A stretch of 64,000 nt of DNA. Origin: Populus alba (taxonomy: Eukaryota; Streptophyta; Magnoliopsida; Malpighiales; Salicaceae). Where the stretch lies: contig NC_133284.1 in the NCBI RefSeq assembly GCF_005239225.2, positions 28,382,339 to 28,446,338 on the forward strand. Reading direction: 5' to 3'. The position numbers and the translations under genes were made by a program. The notes beneath the pieces are model-generated. The model did no database searches and was not told where the DNA came from. It saw only the letters and a program-made list of their open reading frames with translations. This document shows, piece after piece, positions 1 to 12,070 of this stretch. Numbering within the stretch: position 1 is the first letter of the stretch; each line of letters begins with the position of its first letter.

Positions 1-700
1 TAAGACGTTCTCACCCTTTTTTGGGGGGCACCAACCAAGCCCACGGGTCTCATTTATTTCGCAGTCGTGCTAAAATGGCTAGGACCTTATCCAAGATTTA
101 TGTAACTTGCATTGAAAGAGTATGGGCTTAAGTTACTTGTCCGAAGAAAGACATGCAAGCAAGCAAATTGTTGTTTTTTCTTTTTTTTAACCTTGAATCG
201 CTAGGTTGATGTATTTTTTTTTATATAATTATCATAGATTTATTCAATATTAATTATAAAGTAGGTTAAGAAAACAACTGTAAGTCTATATAATTATTAT
301 AATATTTTTTTTATTCCATCTTACGGAATTTTTTATAATTGCCCTTGAAACAGGACAGAAGCCCATGTTGCAAGGTTTGTTGGAAAGATATTGCCATGTA
401 TATATGGTGCTGCAATAAATGCCTTTCTCGCTCTCTCTGTCCCCGTACTAGTGCTTCGTAGCAGAGCCAAATTGTTTCGCTAGAACAAATCATAATCCCA
501 GTGAAGCTCCACAAGCATAGAGAAACAGTTTCTTCTTCCAAGGGGCTGGATCACAACAAATTGTTCACGCTTGAGGAGCAGCTAAACGAAATTAGAAATA
601 TAGTTTCCGTTGTAGCAAAGGAGCAACTAATAAAAGCATTTACATAGACTAATGTCATTTCATTGTTTCCTTTCTGTAAGTTGAACCGTGGTATCTTATT
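1..700. other. No gene recognised; sequence downstream of the U-box gene
   Basis: AT-rich sequence with short open frames only. About 700-1000 is probably 3' untranslated sequence of the minus-strand U-box gene that ends at 1001. The stretch 330-620 is less AT-rich than its surroundings but has no frame I recognise, so I leave it uncalled. Confidence 0.4.
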
Positions 701-1000
701 CTTATATATGACTTGATGTGAGTAAAGAAGACATCTCTTCAATAAAAACCGAGGATGATTGCATGTTACAATGGTACAATTTCACGTACAAGTAGGATTC
801 ATTTTGGAGTTTTCGCTTCATTCTCCAATTCCTGTTGGATCTTGAGTAGTTCCCTGACAGAGCAGCAGTCCTCACCCCACACAAACAAATGAACGACTTA
901 AAGAGAAAGGCAGCTTCCACCTTTCTCTTCCAAAGCAAGGATGCCTCTTGGAATCTTGAAAAGGAACAAAAACCAAACAAACAGACAGTGAACCAAAATG

Positions 1001-4000
1001 TCAACTATCACCAAAATTAGCCATGGAGGATGGCTGAGGCTGCTGGATATGAGCCTCAGTTTGTGCCTGAGAGTGATTTTGTTGCTCAACAAATCTGCTT
1101 ATACGCTCAAGCAACTGTTGAGCCTTCCTCTTTCCCCGGTCTGTGCCATTTTGTGCCAAATCCACCAGCGGTCCCATAACTCCATGTTCTTGTGCCTCTA
1201 CCATATGTTTCTGGTCTCCAGAACAAAGATGCACCAGCACTGCTGCTGCATTCTCTCTGTTCCTGGGTGACCCATTCCTGATAACTTCCACCAAAACTGG
1301 CACTGCCTCTGCAGCTCCAATGGTTGCCTTCCCTTCAGGGTGGCTAGCCAGTATTGCTAGTATAGCCAGTGCCTCATCCACCATTCCACCTCCCGTTTCT
1401 GTTAATAGACACATCAATGTGGGCACAACTCCAGCCCTCACTGCCTTTCCCTTGTTCCCCTGGTAGATGCACAAGTTGAAAAGTGCAGTCGCTGCATCCT
1501 TCTTCCCCCTTTGTGTACCTTCACTTAGAAGTGTCACCAGAGGTGGGATAGCCCCCAGAAAACCAATTGTAACCTTATTTTCATCCACAACTGAAAGGCT
1601 GAAAAGGGTGGCTGCAGCATTTTCTCGAGCTTCCATGCTGCCCTTCTTGAGCACATGCACAATACCAGGAACTGCCCCAGCTGATACAATGTTTCCTTTG
1701 TTATCTTCGCATATGGAGAGGTTAAGAAGCGCTGTAATTGCATGCTCTTGGATGCAAGGGTCAGGTGTCGAGAGGAGGCCAACAAGAAGAGGGATTGCAC
1801 CAGCTTGAGCAATAGCCACACGATTATCAGCGTTGTGCTTGGCAAGAAGACGGATCTCCCCGGCAGCAGACCGCTGGTCTTCTACACAGCCAGATTTAAG
1901 CTTCTGGAGGAGAATTTTAATCTTTGTAAGCTCAGCAGGTGAGCAAGTAGATACAGTTTTACTTGTTCCAGAACTGCTGGGCCTTTTTGGTGGCTCAATG
2001 CCATTGGCTTCACACCACTGTGCTATGAGGCTTCGTAGAACGTAGTTGGGTGTCAGAGCAGTACTAGTGAGTTTCTGTTGCGTCTTTGGACAAGTGTCAT
2101 GTCCTGCTCCCAGCCATTTCTCAATGCAGGAACGTTCATAGGTCTATAATCAACAGAGAAGATATGTTAAAAAGGACAGCCATAGAAAAATGTATAAGTA
2201 AGTCCCTCAGTTTATACAGGGCGAGGACCAAGCAAGAGATCTAGTAAAAGATCAATCAGCTATCAACCCCCCAGAAGTTTGTTGCCCTCCTACCCAAGAA
2301 GCACCAAACCATCAGATTTGCTTTTGCAAGTTTCCCATCTTTTTGAAGCAACTTAAAAGTGATTATTGGAGGACAAGAATCCTCCTCTGATACAACTCTA
2401 CACCTTCAAATCTCAAATAAAGGTCTCATCAAAGGGAAGATCTTAATTACTTGATGCCCCGTGACCTAACTGTTTCAATGCACATAACAAGTTTTATCTA
2501 AGCATATGGCACTTTCTGTAGACATTCTATAATTGTGGTTGAAAAATGGAAGATGGAGGCAAGGGCTGAAACTTCACATCATCAAATCAGAGACAAAAAC
2601 ACATGAAAAACAGAAATTAAGGTTCAACCATTGTTGAGGACATCATAGGATAGAAGATTCGGGATCCATATACCTGCCCTGTTGAAACAATTACAGGATC
2701 CTTCATCAATTCCAGGGATATTGGACAGCGGAAATCATCTGGTATAACTGGCATCTGGCGACTTCCATCAACAATAGCTTGTCCACTGCCACTTGGGGGA
2801 AGATTCTTTTCTCTTTCAGGTGCATCCAGGTTTGGATTTTCTGTTTGCACAAAATCTTTAATTTTCTTCAATAGCATCGACATCTTCTCAATGCTCTCCC
2901 CAGGATCTCCTCCAGTAGCACCAACCATCTCATGCAAAGCTAGAGACTCTTGTGTAAGGTCAGCTATTCCCATCAATTGTAATTTTTCAGATATTCTTCT
3001 TAGGACAGCAAGATCTGATGCTGAATCATTGGTCTTGTTGTAAAGGGACAAGAGATCTTCATACAGCTCAACATCAGTAGCATCGACCCTTCCTTTGGCT
3101 CTTCTAAATTGAGCAAGGACAAGCTCAACCTGAAATTAGAGTTTATTTTTAAAAAAGAAAAAGAACAAAAAAAGATGTATAAATAAAAAAATACAATAAC
3201 ACAGAAAAATTGATGCAAGGAGCTGTAAGGACCACTCATATTCTAGTTAAAAAGAAGCAGGTGTAGTTTTAAAATGTGACAGGATCATCTTAGGATCCTT
3301 GAACCATAATTTTTTTGAAAATGTCAAGAAGAAAAACAGTGAAGTCTCACTAAGCTCCTTTGACGGTTATGATTCCCAAGAAATCACCTCAACATTACGC
3401 AATGCATATGACATAAAATCTCAAATATCACAGGGCAGGATATTAACTTGTTGGTTCTGGGCTATCTACATCCCCAAATATATATATAAACAAATAATTT
3501 TCAACCTGTTCCTTAACTTCATCAGATATGTCCAGGCCTTCATAGGAAATTCCAGTTAGAGCTTGCTCCAATTTAGCTGTCACCTCATGGTATTTATTCA
3601 TAATTTGTTCCCTCTCTAGGACCTGAAAGCAAAATAAACCCGGTGATTTTGGAAGAAAAAAGAACAAAGAAAACTAGGTAGCTTGCAGGAACCATGACAG
3701 ACCAAACCAGAACCTAAATAGCATTTTGAAAATATTACCGAATTTTGCCTCTACTCTTTCGCAATAAGAACAACGGAGGACTTGTCTAACAACACCAGGG
3801 CATGGTAATATTTAACAATAAATATACAAACGATGCAACATTACAAATATAGAATATACATTATATACATACGATTGAGGAAGTTGACATTGATATAAAG
3901 ATAAACAAAATGTTCCAATGCTTAAAGCCATTCCATCAATGAATCGGCATCAGCTGAAAATCTTTAGACAAGTCTCTGCGCAGTATTTGTATACAACGCA

Positions 4001-4709
4001 GTGGTTAAAGGAAAAAGAAACAAACAAAAGTATAAAATATTCCAATTCTGAAATCCCACAGCATTTTCTTTCACGGTAGGCAATTTCATGGCTCCCCTTC
4101 TCTATTATTTTATTTTTCCTGTATGACATATTGCCTATGAACCCATACCAAAGTACCAGCGGTGACTGATTAGCGAAATGCTGTGGCATGACATAAAATT
4201 GAAATCCAAAGACCTCGACAAGAAAGGTTTTGACAACAACTCGCCCAAAAAAAGTCAATCCAGAACATTCACTGGGTTGTATTCAGTAATATGCATGATC
4301 AAAATCCAAAACCCCACGAACCAGCTCCACACAAAGAAATCAATGTCCCGTCAACAGAGTCTCTACAATCAGATAAGGAACTAAAATAGAAAATGAGAAA
4401 AAAAATTATAGAAAAAAAAACACAAACCAAGTAAATCTTGCTTCCTTCGCAACCAAATATAAGCAAATCTTTAGCGGAATCCAAAGCTTGTTTGAGCAAA
4501 ACAAGAGCTTTGAGAGTTTGTTGAGGGATGATGGAGTCTTTGCTGTCTCTAATCTCTTCCAACATTGGTATCAACAACTTCAACCTCCTGGCTAGATTGC
4601 AATACTGTTTCTTGACCGTACATCTGTAATCTGAGATCGAAGCAATCTTGTTCACTGTCTCAATCAAAATCTCTACTACCTCACCTCCTCCTTTCTCTTC
4701 TTCCTCCAT
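1001..4709 (-). CDS. PUB14-like: U-box/ARM-repeat E3 ubiquitin-protein ligase, SPL11/PUB13/PUB14 type
   Basis: Four exons, read right to left: 4709-4428, 3622-3506, 3129-2674 and 2143-1001 (stop TGA). All introns are GT-AG and phase 0, giving 665 aa, close to Arabidopsis PUB13/PUB14. Residues 1 to about 230 form the U-box N-terminal domain. The U-box is at about 262-335 ([12 protein letters not shown], then YERSCIEKW) and is split by the last intron between Gln285 and Thr286. Armadillo repeats fill about 385-620 (for example [26 protein letters not shown]). The tail is rich in Gln and Ser. The start at 4709 is the first in-frame ATG. Known for the family: the U-box recruits E2 and transfers ubiquitin, the ARM region binds substrate, and SPL11/PUB13 restrain immune cell death. 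That this gene does the same is inference. No frame breaks seen. Confidence 0.95.
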
Positions 4710-4980
4710 TGCTATAACCCAAAGAATACAAAACCAATCAGTCAGATCTATCACTGCACTAGCAGATACTCGTTTGCTGAACCGGATTAGTGAAATCCTA
4801 GCAGGCCACTTGCCATAGTCGTCTCTTCGTCTCTGTCTACACGGGAGACTTTTAGAGAGAGCGAGCCAGCCCTTTTTCTTGTGGCGCGGCTAGATTGAGC
4901 TAACCGGGTAAACGTAGCGGTTGATTGATTCGGTTAAAAAAAAAAAACCGTTCACAGAAACAGCGAGTGCTGTTTCACAC
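4710..4980 (-). promoter_or_regulatory. Presumed 5' leader and proximal promoter of the U-box gene
   Basis: This is the sequence immediately upstream of the ATG at 4709. On the gene strand it has a purine/pyrimidine-biased leader and no in-frame ATG before the chosen start. I see no convincing TATA box near the leader, so the transcription start is not assigned. Position alone supports the call. Confidence 0.4.
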
Positions 4981-5845
4981 GATGGGTGAGATCAGAAACA
5001 GTTCCGCAGTAATTTAATGCGATTGACAAAAAATAATCAAGGTGGAGGGGGCTGCTGGAGGTGGGGAAACTCCAGCACAAGGTCACTAGAATCTTAAGCA
5101 ATCCATATGTGTGTTGTAAACATAATGTATATGAAGTTTTTCTAATTTGATTTTTAAACTTTTTTATTTTTGATGATTTAGTTATAATTGAAGCCATTTG
5201 ATTTCCTTATAAAAAAATAAAATAAAATAAAATAAACTTGAATTAAAAGGAAGTCAAATATAGGTGGTATGTCATAAATTTCATAAAAGATACAATTTGG
5301 TCTTTAAATTTTAAAAATCATGCAAATTATATAATTTTAATATCTTAATATTTTTTTCAATTTAATTTTGATATAAAAATTATTTTTTATTATTTTTTTA
5401 GTCCTTCATTAAAAAAGCAGAGAGGGGTTGCCGGATTCCAGTAGTAAAGAGAGAGAAATGTTGTTGAGGCAGATTTAGGCCACCAAAATGAACGATATTT
5501 ATGTCAAATAGTTTCATTTGATTAAGAGAGTTCATATTAAGTTATTTTTTTTTTTACCTTTAAAGTTCATGAAAAAACAGATCTGAAGATCGGGTTGATA
5601 TTTGGATTCGGGTTGATTTTGGTTTTTGGGGTTGTTATTTTTATTTTTATTTTTAGGCCATAGATAAGTTTATCACGGTTTTTATGGTGTTTTAAGTAAA
5701 AAAATAGGTTGAAACTAGTTTTTAGGTAAAAAAAAAAAAACTTAAATCCTAATTTTCCAGGGCAAATCAAAAGACTCGTCATCTTATTTTTGTTTTCAAA
5801 ATAATTTGGGGTCAATGACATGTCATCCACCCCAGTAGCAAAAAA
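4981..5845. other. AT-rich intergenic stretch, no gene
   Basis: Low-complexity A and T runs and short open frames without recognisable similarity. It separates the U-box gene promoter from the LTR element that begins near 5850. Confidence 0.5.
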
Positions 5846-6414
5846 AAAAAAAGGAAAAAAAGAAGGCCAAACGCACTTAAGCTAGGCACACTGCCAAGCA
5901 CAGTTGTGGTTGGGTTTGGCATTGGCCTACCCAATGCATCAAGATCTTGACACACTGACAAGCCTAATTATAGCTAGGTTTGGCTAACGCCAAACCCAAC
6001 ACATCTTCACTAGGGTGTGTTTGTGTTCTGAAAAATTTATACCCATAAGTTTTTCTTGATCTAGTGTTTTTTGGTAAACATATACTGATAAAATATTGGT
6101 TCTTCATTTGCCACCCAATATTTGCGATATAATAATAAGCGAAGACTTTAATTAATTTCCTAATTCATGTAGATAAATGAGTTTTGCTCATATAAAAAAG
6201 GGATATATGCTAGAAAAAATGCGAGAAAATATGCATTTGGACCAAAAGAAATTCTTTCAGACGTAAAATATCAAGAATCTATACTTAGAAAAATTATAAG
6301 AGATCACGGATACCATGCCTATTATCTATACAAATTCCTAAGTGATTATGCAGAACCCAGAGAGGATGAACCTAAGAAATTTCTAAATGATTATTGATTT
6401 TTCAAAAAGTGAGT

Positions 6415-6545
6415 GCTTGTAGCTTTCCCAACATTATTATAAGGCTTAAGAGCCCTCCACTAAAGAGTGGGCATCATGATCTTCTTTTTTTTTTTTAATT
6501 TTTTTTTGATAAGGCATGAGAGCCCTTCATTGAAGAGTGGTGATT
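6415..6545 (-). repeat. Two-copy repeat containing an AGAGCCCTYCAYTRAAGAGTGG-like core
   Basis: The motif 'gagccct-cact-aagagtgg' occurs twice, near 6447 and 6507, separated by T-rich sequence. A near-identical core recurs near 56730-56755 inside the second element of this family, which links the two elements. Confidence 0.6.
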
Positions 6546-6559
6546 AGATGATTTTGCTA

Positions 6560-7250
6560 TTTGTACTAGAGAGACCAAGTCCATCCCTTGAAGAGCGAAA
6601 CACATAGCATTAAGGAGATCAAGTCCATACCTTGAAGATTGATGTGTATAGCATTAGGGAGATCACATACATCCCTTGAAGATTGGTGCATATAGCATTG
6701 GGGAGACTACGTCTATCCCTTGGAGATTGGTGCATATAACATTGGGGAGATCATATCCATCCCTGAGAGATTGGTGCATATAGCACTAGGGAGACTACGT
6801 CTATTTCTTAGAGATTAGTGCATACAACAATGGAGAGACTATGTCTATCCCTTAAAGCTTGGTGCATATAGCATTGGAGAGATCAGATTCATCCCTTAGA
6901 TATTTATGCATATAGTACTTGGGAGACTACAATTATCCTTTAGAGATTATAGTATATAACACTAGGAAGATCATATTCATTCTTTAAAGATTGATGCATA
7001 TAACATTAGGGAGATCACATTTATCCTTTGGAGATTGATGCATATAGCACTGGGAAGACTACATCTATCCCCTAGAGATCAATGCCTATAACACTGAGGA
7101 GATCACTTTCATCCCTTAGAGATTGGTGCATATAGCACTGGGAAGATTATGGCTATCCCCTAGAGATCGGTGCATAAAGCACTAAGGAGATCACTTTCAT
7201 CCCCTGAAGATTGGTGCATATAGCATTGAGGAGACTATGTATATCCCTTC
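6560..7250. repeat. Degenerate minisatellite, about 44-bp unit, about 15 copies
   Basis: A recurring unit reads roughly GGGAGATCA-A-CATCCCTT, then GAGATTGGTGCATATAGCA. Successive GGAGA starts are about 44 bp apart across the interval, with substitutions in every copy. Units tend to alternate between 'gagatcac-t-catc' and 'gagactacgtctatc', hinting at an 88-bp higher-order unit. It lies 3' of the gag remnant, where pol would normally be. Confidence 0.85.
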
Positions 7251-7539
7251 CTAAGAGAATTGCACCTTCTTAGGATAAGTGTTGAGAGGCCTTCAGTCAT
7301 CACCTGGAGAAAATAAAAGTTCATTTTGAATAAGTCATTCATATTCAAGAAACTTATATTTTTATCAATGATTATACATCCTGAAATTATCTGAGTGATA
7401 GGTATGGAGGAGGTTCTTAGATGGAAACATATCTTGAAGGTGACACTAAGATGTTTTCTTAGAATACTCCGATTACTTCACTTGAAAGGTCAATCACGCT
7501 AGCTGTCCTTATAAAAACAAGTAGGTCCATCTAGTAGTA

Positions 7540-8095
7540 AACTGGTTTTTTCAATATGTATGTGATTTTTCATGAATTGCTTCATTCTGGACAAGCTTTT
7601 ATTTGGCAAGGTATAAAGTTTTCTCTAGAGAGCATGTTCACTTACTCTTCTTATTAAGGCTTTTAGGGCCATTGGCTCAATCAATTCTTCTACCTTAAAC
7701 ATCTTCTCGATGAATCTCTTTAAATATGCTCGTGTAAACCCTTCCTCTTGTTGGGCAAAACAAAAAAAGGTCTGTGGATTATTTTTTTTTTGGCAAGTAT
7801 ACTGATGCTAAAATATGCCACTAGCTTGACGAATGGGTCATTGAATCCTTCAATAGAGTTTAGTTCCAAGTTGTTATACCAAGCACATGTAGATCCTCTA
7901 AAGGTTATAGGGAGTATCTTTCATATTAAGTCACGATCTTGGATAATCAATTCCAAGCTACTGCGTATATTTTGTACATGTTTTTTTGGGTCAGCCAAGC
8001 TATCATAGTTGTCCAAACTCATTTTAATAGAAATATAGTCTTTAGGGAGTCAAGTGCTCAATATGTGTTTGGACAAAGGAGAAACTCTCCACTGA
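7540..8095 (-). pseudogene. Ty3/gypsy-type gag capsid remnant
   Basis: The complement of about 7540-8095 reads as a retrotransposon gag core with stops. It has a segment resembling SPLSKHIL, then LDNYDSLADPKKHVQNIRS, then the diagnostic TFRGSTCAWYNNL and FVKLVAYFS. Stops interrupt it, including one just before KILPITFRG and one after KGLHEHI. The N-terminal part continues to the right of the solo LTR at 9690-10140. Gag forms the virus-like particle of LTR retrotransposons; this copy cannot be translated intact. Confidence 0.75.
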
Positions 8096-8099
8096 TGGG

Positions 8100-9683
8100 T
8101 GATTAGTACTTAAAAGTAAATTTTTATCAAGGTTTTATATCATCATTTTGCACTTAAAGTATCAATAACTCCTTAACTAAAGCATGCTTTATAATAACAT
8201 ATCTAATAATATAAAATACCTTTAATATATGGTAAATGTTCATCTTAAATGCAGGCTTATCACATAAATAAAAGGATTAATTGATAAGTTTAAGTACTAA
8301 AATTAAAAGGACAAAGAGAGGGTTAAACTTAGAAAAGAGATGCTAGTTCAATCCAAACTAGAACACTGTTCGGTAATTGGATCCTATCTGGAGCTATAGA
8401 TTTCTGATTTAGGTATGTTTTATATGGATGGAAAGCTAATATATAGGCCTAAAACTTTCATGTGGAGTCTAAGATTTAAAAAGGTCATTTTCAAGTCCAA
8501 ATTATAGCAACAATGGAAAAGTCCGAATCTATCATGCAGCCCAGACACTATTCAGTGTTCAACCTATATCTTGAGTTCTATAAGTCCAAATGACCTCAAT
8601 TTTTTTTTCTTTGAAAGCTGAGACAATTTCCTAGAACTTTCATTAGTAAAGTTGGTTCAAATTTGGACGTTATCAATGACGTTTTGTTTAGACAAGAAGA
8701 TAAGGATTGTCACCAACTCAAGATGTGGCCACCCACTCAACAATTAGTTATCAAATCAATAGTTTCAAATTTTGGCCTATAAAAGGGGGTATTTGTCATG
8801 CATTTAGGCATCTTAGTTGTTCAGATCAAGATCATGCTCTTTATTTCTCTTTTTATATTTTTGTAATGCTTAAGTTTTGCTTTCATTAATATCTTGTTTA
8901 TGATTTTCATTTTCTTTCCTTTACTTAGTTAACTTATATCTTATTTATGTTCTTATCTTATTTATTTATGTTTCTCTTCTTCATTATGTTTAGCTAAGTT
9001 TATTATGTCAAGGTTAAAAGGTCACACTAATGGTGTAAGAATAGATATAATATAAACTCAATATAGACTTCAATGCTTATATCCTAAACAACTTACTATT
9101 AACATGTCGTATCATCTTTATCTTATTAATTCTTAATACCTTGCTTGTTAAATGGTTAATCTAGATTTGTGTTGTATAATACTTGGTACAACAAATGCTT
9201 AGCACTTTTATAGCCTAACTGTATGGTATAACCTACACATGTGCTATGAAAGGAACTTAATTTGTTGTTAACATAAGTTAGTATCATGAATTCCTGACAA
9301 TATTTAAGAGTTTGGTGTTACTTAAATAAGATAATTTATATGATCATGTTAACAATTTATAATGAGTTATTAATGACAAATCATCCTATTAGAACCTCCT
9401 TTGTGTGTGGTTTTCAGTTGAGTAATAAAAAGAGTTTATATTATACTTGCTTGAAATACCATTAGTGAATCCTTTAACCTTAACATTTGTTTTTATCATT
9501 GTTTAATCCTCACATTAATTTTACATCTCAAAGTCCTCTTTAACTTATTGTTGTTGTTGTTGTTGTTGTTATTTATAATTTATATAGTTAACCTCTCTGT
9601 GGTTCAATTCCGGTCTTGCCGGGTTATTTACTACTTCGATAGTCCTATACTTGGGAGAAGATATCAATATTTTGATCGTGTCA
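8100..9683 (+). mobile_element. Solo LTR inserted in the gag region, with 5-bp target duplication
   Basis: It begins TGATTAGTACTTAAAAG and ends ATCGTGTCA, so it has TG...CA termini. Flanks are ATGGG (8095-8099) and ATGAG (9684-9688), a 5-bp target-site duplication with one mismatch. It contains TATAAAAG at 8778-8785, a plausible LTR promoter, and a (GTT)8 run near 9550. A second copy of the same family lies inverted at 13907-15475. The short open frame at 8707-8889 lies within the LTR and is probably not a gene. Confidence 0.8.
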
Positions 9684-9689
9684 ATGAGG

Positions 9690-10145
9690 GTTATAAATAT
9701 TTCCCTAGGCATGCTCATGCATAAATTGTCTCTTAGTTTTTTGTCTGTTGGGTTCTTAGGAGCCTAGAGAGCTTGGCATAAAACAATAGTTATAGTAACC
9801 ATTGTCCATCCTATAGTAGCTAGGGGGAGTACATTCGGAGTATTTATTATGTGCATGAATGTGGCAACGATCCCTTGAGAGACTTCTATAATTATCATTC
9901 TTATATGCTCCTTGTGCAACTGGTGGTCGTGGCGTTAACATGTTGTGTGTTATTGAGGGTATTAAGACTTGTTGGGGTGGCAATGTCTGATTTTTCCATC
10001 GAGTTGTTAACATGATCTAGGTGAGGAGTTGCACCTGATTAGTGAGTTTTTGAAGCTCTTGCTGGGTAGGAGTGTATATGGCCACGAGTTGATTTGTCCC
10101 GCATCCTAACCTATGTGGGCATTGGTTGTGTGCCATGAAATGTCC
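9690..10145 (-). pseudogene. Leader and N-terminal gag remnant of the minus-strand LTR element
   Basis: Reading leftward from about 10137, the frame starts MAHNQCPHRLGCGTNQLVA and continues with a Gln- and Thr-rich stretch, with stops, toward the gag core at 8095. A similar start (AHNHDTFKLERLMDLHV) occurs in the element at 57.5-57.6 kb, which identifies the two as relatives. The product was probably an unstructured gag N-terminus. Confidence 0.55.
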
Positions 10146-10464
10146 TGAAAATATTAAAAACAAGTTTTAGGAAGAAAGCGATGTCTTTTGTATCAACCTT
10201 CTCATAAATAACGCCACTAATGAAATCCTAAAAATCCAAGTGACATAGGAATAAGGCTTTCAGGTTGAATAATCAGTTGGCCCTAGCAATCTCATCCATT
10301 CTCCCTAGCTAAGGTGGTTGATAGCTTGTATTTGATGCTTGGTAAACTAAGGTGGCTTATGGATAATATCTGCAAAAGGTCCCCTTTGAAGGAGGTGGGG
10401 ATTTTTCGATGCTTAAATAAGTATCTTTTTAAAGAGAAAAAATACAATAATATTTTAGATAAAG

Positions 10465-10469
<5 letters not shown>

Positions 10470-10505
<36 letters not shown>

Positions 10506-10525
10506 AGAGAAAGAGAGAGAGAATA
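10470..10525. repeat. (TA)n followed by (GA)n microsatellite in the LTR
   Basis: About 32 bases of alternating TA end in TAGGGAGAGAAAGAGAGAGAGA. It lies just downstream, on the minus strand, of the LTR TATAAATA box, so it would fall in the transcribed leader of the element. Confidence 0.9.
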
Positions 10526-10829
10526 AAGATTGTGAACTTTTGTTTTGAAGTTCTCATAATGTATTTATAGCTCATGAGTCTTGTCTTTTTGCGGAGAGGA
10601 GGGATTGAAGTTTAATTTTATTTTTGTGATATTTTAAGCTGTATTCCACTTATTTTATCCAACTAAAAGATGGTGACATGGCTAACCATAAAAGACTTTA
10701 ATACATCTAATGATCTTGGTATAGTATTGACTTGTTTAATTAAGCCTATTTATTAAGAAATAATTCATCTATGATTTTATATAAAAATCTATAGAATTAA
10801 TGGTGTTAGACCCAATCAACTATTAGGTC

Positions 10830-12070
10830 TGACCAACGCTTGGGTTAAACACACTGCCAAGCCCATTTGTGGTTGAGTCTAACTAGTGCCACTATCAGAC
10901 CCAGCACGCTTGGGTTAGACACACTACCAAGCCCATTTGTGGTTGAGTCTAGCCAGTGCCATTGCCAGACCGAGCACACTTGGGCTAGGCACACCGTTGA
11001 GCCTAGTGTTATTAAACTTGTCCCGGCCTAGCGGGTTGACCCGGGACCCGGTAGTTGGACCGGTCTAGGTTTAATAAAAGACCAGCTGTGGCAATAGCTC
11101 GGCCAAACCCGAACGACCCGACGGGTCAACCCATGACCAAAGCGACCCAAGCGAACCCGGACGAGACCCAGTTTTTTTTTTTTTTTCAAATGTAGGATTT
11201 GAAACTCATTAGTATATATACTCTATGTTCCCAAGAAAAAAAATCATGTTTTTTCAATGTGGGATAAAAAAACCTTTTGGTTTAAATACTTCAACTTAAA
11301 AGGATAACATAGTATCTTTTCAATGTGAGATTTGAAACCTTTTCGTACATATACTCTATGTTCCCATAAAAAAAAGTTATGTTTTTTCAATATGGGATTT
11401 GAAACCCATTATTATATATACTCTATGTTCAAAAAAAAATCATGTATTTTCAATGTGGGATAAAAAAACCTTTTGGTTTAAATACTTCAACTTAAAACGA
11501 TAACATAGTATATTTTCAATGTAGGATTTGAAACCCTTTTGTATATATATTCTATATTCCCATGAAAGAAGTTATGTTTTCAATGTGGAATAAAAAACTT
11601 TTTAAAATATTCTTTTAAACTTCATTATTTACAATATGTATAACCTATATTTACATGAATTTTTTCATATATATATATAATTTTTTCGAGTTGACCCATT
11701 ATACCCGGGACCCGACCCCTTAGTCAGATCAACCTTCGAGCCGGGTTTAATAACTATGGTTGAGCCCATTCATGGTTGGGTCTGGCTAGAACCAGACCTA
11801 TCATGTCCGGGGCTTGGTATACTACCAAGCTCAATCATGGATGGGTCTAGATAGCACCAGACCCATTATGTTTGGGGTCTGGTACACTGTCAAGCTTAAT
11901 CGTGCATGGGTCTGGCATTGACCATCTCCAATGTGCCTGAGTTTTAGTGCACTGTCAAACTTAATTGTGACGGGATCTAACTAGTGTCAAACACAACGTG
12001 TCTGGGGCTTTGCATACTTTCAAGCCCAATTATGACTGGGTTTGACGTTATTTGGCTAGCGTTAGACCCA
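10830..12070. repeat. Degenerate ~66-bp tandem repeats in the LTR (interrupted)
   Basis: The unit resembles 'cttgggttagacacact-ccaagcccatttgtggttgagtct'. Several diverged copies run from 10830 to 10995 and from 11759 to 12070, interrupted by the MITE. Matching partial units occur in the left LTR at 5870-5995, and a similar 'aagcccaa-gttgagccc' pattern occurs at 55530-55640. Confidence 0.7.
11006..11758. mobile_element. Mutator-like MITE with 10-bp target duplication
   Basis: Flanked by GTTGAGCCTA (10996-11005) and GTTGAGCCCA (11759-11768), a 10-bp duplication with one mismatch, within the 9-11 bp range typical of Mutator-like elements. The ends are inverted: GTTATTAAAC near the left end and its complement GTTTAATAAC near the right, extended by GC-rich CCGG/CCCGGG sequence. 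The interior (about 11190-11600) has two to three imperfect ~190-bp repeats containing 'tcaatgtgggataaaaaaacc'. No transposase frame. Confidence 0.75.

Noticed and set aside
1143..2045. Plus-strand frames of 66-113 codons opposite the U-box gene
   Set aside because: They are antisense shadows of the ARM-repeat exon, whose coding sense is established by family match and splice sites.
8707..8889. 60-codon frame resembling the minus-strand frame at 14684-14872
   Set aside because: The similarity arises because both are in copies of one LTR. The frame overlaps the LTR TATA box and is not a conserved small protein.
9756..10013. 85-codon minus-strand frame as an independent gene
   Set aside because: It fits as the decayed gag N-terminal region of the minus-strand LTR element, between the leader and the solo LTR.
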